Shown here piece after piece: positions 39,571 through 49,796 of a stretch of 64,000 nucleotides of DNA. The stretch spans positions 186,001-250,000 of the forward strand of contig JAOTOM010004876.1 in NCBI GenBank assembly GCA_034440615.1. Reading direction: 5' to 3'. The notes below the pieces were generated by a model that ran no database searches, was not told the DNA's origin, and saw only the letters and a list, made by a program, of their open reading frames with translations. The position numbers and the translations under genes are program-made. Source of the stretch: Ashinkailepas kermadecensis (lineage: Eukaryota > Arthropoda > Thecostraca > Neolepadidae). Position 1 is the first letter of the stretch; every line of letters begins with the position of its first letter.

Positions 39571-39801
39571 ATGGTTCTTGCAGTGTGCATTTCTGTGCAA
39601 ATTGCTTCTTCCTGTGCATTCTTTGTACCAGCAGTTGCCGTGTATAGACCAGCAGTTTCCGCGTATAGACCAGCAGTTCCCGCGCATAGACCAGCAGTTT
39701 CCGCGTCTAGACCAGCAGTTGCCGCGTATAGACCAGCAGTTGGCCCGTATAGACCAGCAGTTGCCGCTCGATCACTGTATGTACGTTGTTTGCGCTTTTA
39801 A
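39571..39801 (+). CDS. Candidate small secreted protein with YRPAVxA heptad repeats
   Basis: The open frame runs from an in-frame ATG at 39571 to a stop at 39801 (76 residues). The same frame is open back to 39538, with a TGA just above, so the real start may instead be supplied by an upstream exon. The N-terminus MVLAVCISVQIASSCA is hydrophobic and ends in a signal-peptidase-like SSCA. It is followed by FFVPAVAV and about seven copies of a 7-residue unit (YRPAVSA, YRPAVPA, HRPAVSA and variants). The 21-bp unit is a multiple of three, so copy number can change without frameshift. A polyadenylation signal AATAAA lies 97 bp past the stop. Alanine/proline/valine-rich short repeats occur in arthropod cuticle and matrix proteins, but I recognise no specific family. 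The ATG context is weak and another frame is also open, so a chance minisatellite ORF remains possible. Confidence 0.33.
   Translation: MVLAVCISVQIASSCAFFVPAVAVYRPAVSAYRPAVPAHRPAVSASRPAVAAYRPAVGPYRPAVAARSLYVRCLRF
39633..39767 (+). repeat. 21-bp tandem repeat, about 6-7 copies
   Basis: Repeated TAGACCAGCAGTTSCCGCG-type unit. Copies differ at a few fixed positions and most differences change the encoded residue (Y/H/S at the first position of the heptad). It codes the repeat of the candidate secreted protein. Confidence 0.85.
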
Positions 39802-39897
39802 CCCGCACCGGACTTGCCAGCAAATCGACTTTTCCCGGGTCGGAAGTTCATGAAAGCCCGTCCTCTCCCTTGCTAGCTTCCGAACTATGCAAGTTAG

Positions 39898-39903
39898 AAT
39901 AAA
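39898..39903 (+). terminator. Candidate polyadenylation signal AATAAA
   Basis: Canonical hexamer 97 bp after the stop of the candidate secreted repeat protein. It supports, but does not prove, a transcription unit. Confidence 0.3.
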
Positions 39904-39984
39904 ATACAAAACACTGTTAAATAGTCCCAGTCATAGAGAGCCAAAATCGCACCTTACGGCTCCATTTTGACTGACTATGAGGCC

Positions 39985-39992
39985 ACCAGAGG
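39985..39992. repeat. Left target-site duplication of element C
   Basis: ACCAGAGG, identical to 43464-43471. Confidence 0.9.
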
Positions 39993-42900
39993 CAGTGGCG
40001 TACCTAGGATTTGCATCAGGGAGAGTAAACGGATTTGGAGGTGGCCCACCTACACTCATTTTTTTAAAGTCCCCTGATTTCGACCACTATTTTTCAAAGG
40101 AACCAAATTTATTACTTTTGAAATCAAATAACTACTAACCAACTCAATTATCCTGTGGAGGGGCCCAATCTACCACCATCGTTTCTGAGTTACCGGATTT
40201 CAACCCTAACTCATCCCACCCTGTTCGAAAGTTTTTATTTTGATATCCCATTATAAGTCACCTCACACTGCTGAAATTACACCTGTACAAATCATGTATA
40301 AATATGATATTTTCTGAGTTCAAGCATTCCAGATCATCGCGCCTGGCTGCCACCACACCAACGTTCGTGCACGTGTACACTCGCCTTGCCCATTCGACGC
40401 ATTCGCCACACTTCGTGCGATTATATGGCTTCTGCTAGGCCCCCTACGTTTTGCTAATTGCTGCCACATGATAGTCTTGTGCTATGTTCAACGTGTGGAA
40501 TGCTTCATATGGGGGTTCGCTGGGAAAACTCAATTAATTATATTCGATAATTAGTGTTCTTATTCCCCCATTTTCTGGCGGTTCAAAATCCGGATACCAG
40601 CCGAACTGTCATGGCCCTCATCTCTTGGGTTAAATATGCTCCCAGATTGGCTACCGAACCGAGGTCCCAGCTGGGTGTTCTATTTTGGGCCTTTGCGTTT
40701 TTCGTCGTCTACGGATGTGCTTTAGGGTTCCAACCCATTTTTATTAGGAGACGGGCACATTTTTGAGACCCCAGCTCTTTCTTAGGGTTTGTTGGCTTTT
40801 GTGCACCGACGATATTCTGTAGGTACTGGCGCGTTTTCGAAGACCCCGATACATTTACTTAGTGTCCGGTCTTTTTGTTCCCTTTTTAAGACCATGTCGC
40901 TTTTTGAAGGCCCCAATCTGTTTTGAGGCCCTTGTGCGGTCTCATGGTCCCGCTGTCTTTGAGGGCCTCCGGTGCTTTTTTAGAGCTCCCGGTTTGTTTA
41001 TTTGGGGCTGTAGCGCATGTTGTAAGGCCCTGCCGCTTTTTTAAAGAAACGTGGTGCGCTTTGGAGGGTCCGTTGTATTTTCGGCCACGTGGCCTCAGGG
41101 TTCCGCTGTGTTTATTTGGAGCTCCGACGCACGCTTACGGGATCCTAGCACGATTTTAGGGGCTCCGTGTGATTTCTCGGGGTCCCAGCGCGACTTTTCG
41201 GGCCTAGGCGCTTGGTTCCAGGGGAGACCCATCGTAAGCTTTTTGGCCTCGACGCAATTTTTGTAAACCTTTTCTGATTTTTTTTAAAGTGCGAGTCCCA
41301 GCCTCCCTTTTCTGGCCCCTGGCGGGACATCTGGGTGGTCCGCCACGATTTGTCGAGCCCTGGCGCGTTTATTTTTGTGGGGGCGTACGCGATTTTCGAA
41401 GGCATCTAATGCTACGTTTGGGGTTCAGGAGCTATTTTCCAGGCCCGGACATTTTTTTTCGGAATCCCACTTTTTTGGAGGGCTCCGGTTATATTTTAGT
41501 CAGGTCCACATGCGATTTTTGGACTACACTGCGCTTATTTCTGACCCTCAACGCCTTTTTTGGAGCACCGACGGGAATTTTTGATGTCCCGACCCGAATT
41601 TTTGGGATGACCGATGGGAATTTTGGATCTCTAGCGCGATATTTGAGGAGTCGATGCGAATTGTCGTGCCCAGCGCGAGTTTTCTGGGGCCAGCTAGATA
41701 TATTTTGAGACCCATATGGGAATTAATTGGGTCCTGACGCGATGTTTATGGACCCCAGCGCGATTCCTTGGAGCCCACCCCTTCAGTTTGGCGTGGTTGC
41801 ATTTGACCCTTTGGTACGCCACCGCGGCTGCTCAACGAGTTTTTTTTTGCAGCCGATGGCACCCTTTAGGGTAAAATGGGTCTTCGGGGAATTTCCTTTC
41901 GGAACCTGTTCTGAGTCTTCCGGTGCTAAGGTTGATTCGATTGGGTCACGTTGCAATTTTTTGGTGGTCCAGTTATGCTTTTGCAAGCCCTAGGCCATTT
42001 GTTTGTGCCCCGGTACGATTGTTCGGGCTCCCGATGCAAGTTTTTTGTCGGTGCCTGACAAGTTTCTTTTCCGAGGCCCGTCGTGATTTTTTATCTTTGA
42101 TGCGATTTTTTAAGGCCACATTAGTGACATTCTGGGTAGGAATTGATTCTTGTGAAGCCAGCTGCGACTTTTGGGGGTCCAGCGCGACCTTTTGGTCCCC
42201 CAGTGTGATTTTGAATGGCCGTGGCGCTATTTTTTTGCGTCCCAGTGTGATTTTTTTGGCCCCGGCGTCATTTTTGGGATCCCTAGCATGAGTTTTAATT
42301 GGCTCGACACGTTATTGGGCCCCAAGACTTTTTTGTGGCTTTTGGCGCGACTGTTGGTGTCCCAGAGTGCTTTTCCATCTCCGGATTGTTTTTTCGTTGC
42401 CTTGGCTTCATGTTTTGGGTGGTCCAAATGAGACTTTGGGGATTCCGGTGGGATCTGTCGAGCCCATAGTGTGATATTCAGGAGCCCGAGCGCGTTTTTT
42501 GGTGCCACCACGCTCAGCGTGATATTTAGGGGCCCCCGTCCCGACCTTTTAAGGCCCGGTCTGGATTTGTAAGAAACCTGGTAGGACTTTTTTCTCCCCC
42601 AGCGTGATTTTCAATGACCCAGGCGCGAACTCTTGTGGCCCCAGCGTGATATTCAGGGGCCCGGTCTGATTTTGTGTGGGCCCCAGTGCGATTTCCAGGG
42701 ACCTCAGCCGGAGCTTTTGGGCCCCAAGCGTGATTTTAGGGAGCCCGGCCCGTCTTTTTTTGGCCCCTATCTTTATTTTCATCGACCCCAGCACGACTTT
42801 TTGGGCACCAGTGTGCTTTTTAGGGGCACGGGTTCCACATTTTGGGGGCCCAGCGCGATTTTCAGCGCGATTCTTTTGGGCCCCGATGTCATTTTCAAAG

Positions 42901-43463
42901 GCCCTGGCGCGACTTTTTGGGCCCTCAGCGTCATTTCCAGGGGTCCAGGTGAGCACCTTTGAGGTCCCTAACGTGAATTTCAGGTACCTGGTCCGACATT
43001 TTTGGGGCCCCAGTGCGATTTCCAGGTGCCCAGGCCCGACCTCTTCGGGCCCCCAGCGTCATTTTCAGGGCCTGCGGTGAAACTTCTTGGGCCCCTGTCG
43101 TGATTTCCAGGGGCCCCGGCCTGACCTTTCGAGGCCCCAGTGTGATTTTCAGGGCCACAGCGCGACTTGTTGAGGGTATAGTGGTATTTTCAGGGGCCCG
43201 GTCCCGCTTTTTGGATTTCCCAACAATATTTTCTAGGCGATCCAGAACGATTTTTGGGCCCCCAATGTGATTTTTAGGGGCCTCGATGCGATTTTGAGGA
43301 ACACCAGCGTCATTTTTAGTAGCCCTTGCAAGACTTTTGAGCCCCCAATGTGATTTTTAGGGGGCCAGGTGCAATTTTTCCGACCGCCGGCGCGATTCTT
43401 GGGGGAAACATAATCTCTAAGGGGAACTGCCCACTTTGTCCCTCCCCCTTCGGAATGCCACTG
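39993..43463 (+). mobile_element. hAT-like non-autonomous element C, 3.5 kb
   Basis: The left end is CAGTGGCGTACCTAGG; the right end is CCGAAGGGGG-type sequence read inward, closing with GGAATGCCACTG. It is flanked by a perfect 8-bp duplication ACCAGAGG (39985-39992, 43464-43471). The first 750 bp are shared with the inner parts of A (from 19174) and B (from 53004 leftward); the remaining 2.7 kb is the diverged 25-bp array. No transposase frame. It carries the empty sites for the solo LTR and the inverted duplication of A. Confidence 0.88.
40730..43420 (+). repeat. Diverged ~25-bp periodic array of element C
   Basis: About 2.7 kb of cycles of GGCCCC, GCGYGA and T-runs with period near 25 bp, perhaps a hundred units, none identical. 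It is the longest such array in the window. Confidence 0.75.
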
Positions 43464-43471
43464 ACCAGAGG
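43464..43471. repeat. Right target-site duplication of element C
   Basis: ACCAGAGG, identical to 39985-39992. Confidence 0.9.
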
Positions 43472-43786
43472 TCACATTACGTGAATATACGGACCTTGAC
43501 TTAAATCTCTGGAAATGGTTTAAAATAGGCACAGCTTGTTTTCTTTCGGCTTTGTTTCCCATGAACTAACATAAATTTATGCATATATATTGATCACAGC
43601 CAAAAAAAGATCAGAACAGGGTAGGTCAGGTAGGGTCAGATTACGCTTGACAACCACCTTCCCAACTATGCATGATGGAGACACAGGGAAAACGTCATTG
43701 ACAAGCCAATGTAACCTAGAACTCAATTCACATAGTTCAACCCACTCACATGATCATTCTCTTGTGAAAAGGTCTTGAGAAATGAA

Positions 43787-43977
<191 letters not shown>

Positions 43978-46317
43978 GGTTCATTCAATATATCTACTTT
44001 AGCTAGATATTGCATCGGTTTCATGCACAAAACAAAAATAGATTGATACAACAATCACTTTAGCTTTTTGTTTTGCTCTGCTGTTTGAAAAGTAATTTCA
44101 TGCAAAGGTCAAATCAGGTCCAGTTAAGTCAGATCATATCAGGTCGGGTCATCTCAGGTCATTGGTTGGCCATCAATGTAGTGTTGCACGACGAATGTAG
44201 CGCTAGAGGCGAATTCAGATGTGACCTCACGAGGAATAGTAACTTTTAGTATGAGATGGTAGTCTGTAGAATATACGAGATATTTCGCCTGACGCTATTT
44301 CATTAACCTTTGAGATATTCGAAGCTAGACTGATTATTATATGCTCTTGATCATTTTTTGCAAGAAAAGCTACCCCAACTTCAATTTCCCCCTGAATACG
44401 GTAGCAAACGGAAATTGATCTAACCTCAGCCCAGCAACCTGAACCTTACATAAACTTTCGAGATAGCAGGGTTATTCGTATTTATGGAAGAACAGCAAGG
44501 TCTGAGTTTGTTGTTGATATGTTGCACCTACTCCAAATGGTTGACACATTGAGATTTTGGAGCATTACTCTCTTTGGCTCGCCCCAGGTCCGTGACCTGT
44601 GATGGCTTTAGCCGGAAATTTGCACGAGGTATGTAAACCCGATGAAAACTAATGTACTGAAAGCTTCATAACTCGCAACTGTAACTGAAAGCTTGTGCTG
44701 TTTTGAGACGGCCCCATTTTCTTTCACCGAGTGTATTTTCAACAAGTAACATAGATAAACACAAGGCATCCAAACTACGCCAGGGTCTAAATTCCTCTCA
44801 AGTTCTTTGGGAATAGCAAAATACATTCACTATGTAACGATTTCATGTCCAAGCCAAAATGCATTGCACATCGATTAGGATCTCTATATATACTGAGGAC
44901 AAGCTGCAGGCTCATCGAAGTCTAAGGTACTGGACGAACGATAGCGTGTGTATTCATGACAGGCCGTGGCGTGGCGAACACGGTCGACATAGTCTGAGTG
45001 ACACGCCACGCACCAGTGAAACAAATGAGTGGAACAACAACGTCATCAAGGCTGGTCTGGCGCGCTGGCAGCCATCACATTCCGTACGCCTGGTGGCGCG
45101 ACCTCTAGCTGAGGTGGGCTCACGACACAATATCGCATTGCAACCACACCGTCTCATATCCGGTGTGGTGTCACCGAGCAGGCTCCAGTCGCACTGCACA
45201 GCGACACTCCCGCCAAGCACACAGGCCAGCCGACGGGAAACCTCAGCTGCATTGTACAGACACACTCCCGCTAATCCACCATCAGCGCAGCGTCTAAAAC
45301 CTCGCGGCGGCAACGGAGACCGGATCCGAGGCGCTGGCAACTGGCCTGCCCATGTTGAAGGACGTGATCGCCAGTGACGTCTGCGCCTGCGCGATCGCTG
45401 CGCCTGCTGCGTAATTGGCCGCCTGACCGGTGCACGCACCGGTACCCTTCTTGTGTGCGGCGATGGTGGCCGGTGGAGGTGGGACATCACGGATAGGGTC
45501 TCGATGCGGGTAGCGCGGCCGCACTGTAACCTGGCTTGCCCCGAACGCAAGGTGGGTGCGCTTCGGACATGTTGAGCTCTGTTGCAACGTCGCCGCAGAC
45601 TGCGTGGCAGCCTGCCCGTGATACTGTCGCCTCATTTGTGTCACGTTCATTTGTGCGGCATTGACCCGCACTGTCTGGCTTGCCTTCGCGGCGCTACGGC
45701 TTGTCCGCTGCAGTCATACCTCGGATCAGACGAAAACTACGAAGAACCTCGAGATATTTGATGACGCAATCAATTGATTTGCCAGGGTATCCTACCCTCG
45801 ACTCTGACGACTCCTGAGCCGGTGGCTGAGGAGCGTCGGATTTCGGTGGGGGCAGCGAGCTCCGAATGGGCAACCTCTCGGTTATGCTGCAGATACGTTA
45901 GCCACCATACCACCGCGCCAGCCCCCTGCAGGTCGGACATGGTTATCAAGGTCAATTGAGCCGGCGAGCGCTCTATCGCCATTCGAGTTCCGACCTCTCT
46001 GAAATGTCAAGCGTGAACTCAGATTGCTTGATCACGATTACCAGATGTCGCTCTGTATTACTCGAACCATTGGCTTTGTGCCACCATAGACAACGGTAGC
46101 AGATAGACAACCAGCCATCACTCGAAGCAACCAGATGCGAGTTCATGTCATCTAAGGCCGTTCCCACGCGCCGGCCGCCATTCCAGGTCACCAGAGGTGG
46201 GTGTCAATCACTGGAAGTCAGGTAGCACCAGTGGAGGTCAGTCAGTCCAGGTCGCCAGATGACCCCTAGCTCACACATCTGGATAGCATTTGATCGACCG
46301 ACACGGGCGGTGGTTAC
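43978..46317. other. Anonymous sequence downstream of the GTPase gene
   Basis: Probably includes the 3' untranslated region of the GTPase mRNA below 46318. GC-rich overlapping frames at 44859-45671 lack conserved motifs. Confidence 0.4.
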
Positions 46318-46538
46318 CTAGTCCTTGGGCAGCGCACTGTCGCTCTTCCCTCGGACGTACACGCGCAGACCGCCGCGGCCGCCCAACACTCGGTCCAACA
46401 GCGACTGCTTGCTCTTGCGCTTGTGGTTGTTGACCTCGCGGCAAAGATCGTTGAACGCCTCGGCGACCTCAGTGACCTGTTCGGAGGCGGACACCTCCCG
46501 GAAGTTGAGGCACTCCATGTCCCTGGCCAGAATCTCCC
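46318..46538 (-). CDS. RERG/RASL-like Ras-family small GTPase, C-terminal exon with stop
   Basis: The acceptor is TTGTCCACAG before 46538. The split codon G/GG completes EEG, and the exon reads EILARDMECLNFREVSASEQ, where SAS is the G5 guanine-base contact. It continues VTEVAEAFNDLCREV, a helix typical of RERG/RASL C-termini, then a basic tail (NNHKRKSKQSLLDRVLGGRG) and stop TAG at 46318-46320. There is no CAAX box; the last residues are SALPKD, so prenylation is not expected, as in RERG. The three exons together give 191 residues, close to a Ras-like protein lacking only its first 15-25 residues. Intron 2 is 46539-47826 (about 1.3 kb, no recognisable insert). No convincing polyadenylation signal was picked out downstream on the minus strand. 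Confidence 0.9.
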
Positions 46539-47826
46539 CTGTGGACAAGAGATGACATTGAGAGAGTATTGAGAGAGTAGTGGCGACTTGGTTTCGTGAT
46601 TAAGCTGCAACTCGTAACCATCTCCACTGTTCGCAGTCTTTTTTTGTAGTTCCTGGATAATCTAAGCCAGCCAAACATACCACATACCAGCCAAGGCCTG
46701 TCACACGCGTCTCTCTGTCTCACACCACTGATAGTTCTACCTGTGAGAGAGAACTACTTCTACTTGACCAATGACCAATGACCAAATCTATACAAAATAT
46801 GACCAAGGAATTTCTGCATTATATGCCTCCACCCGACATCTAGTTTTCGACAGATTACCTCAGCATTCGGCTGCGCTGGTACATACATTATTATAATTTA
46901 TCCATCATTCCCATTCAATACAAACCAACTTGTGGCATTAAATGCAGCATGACAAAACTGCCAATTTACTTTGGATGTTCATGGCACATGTGCGTCCAAA
47001 TGTAAGATGTATTCGAAATCCTTGGCACACCGACATTTGAGGATAAACTTGCTTAAGTATTGTATTATTCCATCATTAACGACCTGTCGGACAGCAGTCG
47101 TGATTCAGTCTTGACATAGCGTTGTGTCCCTTTTGAGAGTATGCGTTGCATCTCATCTGGCCAAGGCTTCCTTGGCTGCACCGAGATCAAAGCTGATTAT
47201 TTTCCGAACAAACATTGCTAATTTCAGCCTGCCTTTAAGAAAACACAAAGGAAGTGCCCACACCATACTTAATGAAGACAGCCTCTATAATGCAGTCAGC
47301 AGCTGAACGACGTGACCCTAGACGTTCTCACGGAAATGATGAGGCTTCTCATCTGTGAAATCACACCGCCACAGCTTAAGCATAATCATCCCTGGTATGC
47401 TTTTAAACAAAGCACAAGTAGGAGACGAGTCTCAAGACGTTGCGCAGCTATGTTGTTTCCAGAGTCTGACAGACGTCTTGTTATTGACTTCGACCACACT
47501 AATTGTTATGGCCTAGCACTTCGTGGACCAAGAAACATTATTGGTTCGCTTTTGTTCGGTGAAGTTGCATACAGATGGTAGAGATGATCATCCGACACAC
47601 AGCTAGTGCCACAGTTGCAATGCAATGGGGAACGAAAAGACTGAATGCCGAGCTGTGCTCCGGTTTTTGTATCAGCGACAACTGACACGCTTCGAGACGT
47701 TTCGCTGCAGCTGAAGGCTGATGGCTTCAGATAGGCGCAGAGGCGTCTGGAAGGGGCCACTGGCGGCGCTGACCTGGCCTCGAGCTTCCTCGAGCCAATC
47801 TACGTCACCCCTGCCCTGAATCGCAC
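46539..47826 (-). other. Intron 2 of the RERG/RASL-like gene
   Basis: It is bounded by GTGCGA at the donor (47826-47821) and TTGTCCACAG at the acceptor (46539 side), phase 1. The content is mostly unique-looking sequence. Short open frames inside (for example 47312-47581 on plus) have no recognisable family and are treated as chance. Confidence 0.8.
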
Positions 47827-48046
47827 CTTCCTCGTTTCCGACTTGGCGCAGATGGATCATGTCGCCCTTGTTGCCGACCAGCACCATGGGCGTGCCGCCG
47901 CCACTACCGCTCTCACGCCGCCACTGCGCCATGTGCGACCGCAGCCGCTTGATGTAGCTGAAGCTGTCGCGGTCCGTGATGCTGTACACCAGCAGGAAGC
48001 CGTCCGCCCAGTCCAGCGTCTTGGTGGACGGCAGTTCGGAGGCGGT
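47827..48046 (-). CDS. RERG/RASL-like Ras-family small GTPase, middle exon (switch II to G4)
   Basis: The 220-nt exon reads in phase 0 from the previous one, and the joined junction is DTCPK-TASELP. It covers the switch II region, the hydrophobic core WADGFLLVYSITDRDSF (typical of RERG-type proteins) and the guanine-specificity motif G4, seen as VLVGNKGD (NKxD). It ends at MIHLRQVGNEEG. The acceptor is CTCTTGCAG just above 48046 with a modest pyrimidine tract; the donor is GAAG/GTGCGA below 47827 (phase 1). A low-complexity insert (RRESGSGGG) sits before G4. Intron 1, between this exon and 56577, is about 8.5 kb and holds LINE-2, hAT-like element B and a 19-bp minisatellite that starts 17 bp above the exon. 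Family assignment rests on LVGNKxD, the HLRQV..EEG motif and the WADGFLLVYSITDR core. Confidence 0.9.
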
Positions 48047-48062
48047 CTGCAAGAGGGAGCCG

Positions 48063-48271
48063 ACTCTGAGCGGGGAGACAGATACTGAACAGGAATACAG
48101 ATGTTGAGCAGGGAGACAGATACTGAGCAGAGAGACATATGTTGAGCATCGAGCCAGATACTGAGCAGGCAGACAGATACTGAGCGGGGAAACAGATACT
48201 GAGCATCGAGACGGATACTAAGCAGGCATACATATTCTGAGCAGGGAGACAGATACTGAGCGGGAAGGCGA
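48063..48271 (+). repeat. 19-bp minisatellite, about 11 copies, next to a splice acceptor
   Basis: Unit ACTGAGCAGGGAGACAGAT with variants. It begins 17 bp above the acceptor of the middle GTPase exon, inside intron 1. On the gene strand each unit reads pyrimidine-rich with CTCAG. Confidence 0.9.
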
Positions 48272-48294
48272 ATACTTGTTAAAATGCGTCTCTA

Positions 48295-49623
48295 AACCAT
48301 GTTCTGTATCTTGTATGATGGGAATAGAGACGTTATTGCTGATGACGGCATACTCGTTGCTTTGAATGATGCTTTTGCTGCAAAATGTACTGATCCAACA
48401 GTCAGAGCAGCAATGGCCGCAGCCTTCCAGTCCATCAATCCTCACAAGGCCTGTTGACCAAACAGTATGAGCGCACGAATAATCTGTGAGTGCGGTGAAA
48501 CTCTTACAAAAATATTCAACCTTTCAGTAAGTTTACGGGAGCTTCCAGACCGATGGAAAGAAGCAAATAGCATTCTTATATACAAAATGGAAACAATTTT
48601 GTATCGATCGTTCGCTTGTTTTCTTTACCCGGAGAAGTGTTAAAGAGAGTAGTATATAATGTGCCTTTTCAACATGTGGCTCCTGTAGTATGTGCCCAGC
48701 AACACGGCCTCATACCAAGGTGGTCATGCTACACAAACTTAGCCACCTATATTTCTTCTGCGTAGGGGGGGGCGATGTCGGGCGGATACTAGACGGACTT
48801 AATTTACACAGTTTATTCGGTCGCTTTTCAAAGTGTAAATCACACTTTGCTCATCAGAAAGCTAAAACAATCCTACCATCTTCAGGACCTTCCTCTCCGA
48901 TGGTTCGTCTCGTATCTGTCTGGTAGGAACCAGAGGGTCAACAGGAAAGGCAAGACCTCCAGCTGGAGACCAGTGGCTTCCGGGGTCACCGAAGGATCCT
49001 TGCTGGCTCCTCTTCTCTTTTCCATGTTTATTAATAATATACCCCAAGATCTTCACTCTGGATGCCTTCTGTATGCAGGTGATTCAAAGGTATTCCGCAA
49101 AAATATTTATATGGTTGAAGCCTTATTGCTGCAACAGCTGACGTCGATCGTCTGGCAGCCATCGTCTGACAGCCATCGTCTGGTCCGCCAGGTGGGATTT
49201 AAATATAAATCCCAGCAAATGCAAAACTTTCACGATGACTTTCAAGCGAATGCCTGTGCAAATTACGCACAAATTAACAATATCTGATGAGACGAAATGA
49301 AGGAAATTCGCGATCTGGGTGTGATACCGGATTCGAAATTCACCTTTGGAGTTCATGTCAATGACATTGCACGGAAAGCAAACAGAGCTCTGTGTATGCT
49401 CATACGATCCTTTCAGACTGGAACAAAACATTCCAAATTCAAATGCAGTGCTGTACTGGCTGCGTGCTTCGCCAATGTACGTTCTATTTTAGAACTCGCC
49501 AGCGTCTTTTGGACGGGCTCGGCGGCCACCAACACTGTGTGGGTTGATCTTGTACAACACACATTCCCGACGTGGCTCCTGTTTCGCATGCCACTTGACT
49601 CCACGGCCTCCCTATCCTACAAT
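48295..49623 (+). pseudogene. LINE-2 (CR1/Jockey-like) reverse transcriptase, 5' part
   Basis: The pieces in order are GNRDVIADDG and LNDAFAAKC (about 48320-48370), IFNLSVSLRELPDRWKEA (about 48515), SVNHTLLIRKLKQSYHL (about 48825), LPLRWFVSYLSGRNQRVN, GSLLAPLLFSMFINNIP, YAGDSKVF (catalytic YADD changed to YAGD, 49072), then DLGVIPDSKFTFGVHVNDIA and a C-terminal SILELASVFW. This is the RT of a Jockey/CR1-group LINE, truncated at the 5' side near the 19-bp minisatellite and broken by stops and frameshifts. It lies antisense in intron 1 of the GTPase gene and is interrupted at 49623 by element B. Confidence 0.85.
49616..49623. repeat. Left target-site duplication of element B
   Basis: CCTACAAT, identical to 54015-54022. 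Confidence 0.9.
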
Positions 49624-49796
49624 CAAGGGCGTCGCCACCGGGGGGCAGGGGGCAGTCGCCCCCCTGCCGTCAAACAGGGGGCGCCGCCCCCTGAAATTTG
49701 AGGAGGCCCCTATCCGGAAATGCACAGGAAAAAGTGAGCATAATTTGAAGGAGTCATAGGAGAGGATAGGAAGCCCCAGAAATCACGAGTGCCAAC

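Noticed and set aside
45294..45671. 125-codon minus-strand Gln/Ala-rich frame downstream of the GTPase gene
   Set aside because: GC-rich region with several overlapping open frames on both strands and no conserved motif.
47857..48233. Other minus-strand frames overlapping the middle GTPase exon
   Set aside because: Shadows of the GTPase exon and the adjacent 19-bp repeat.
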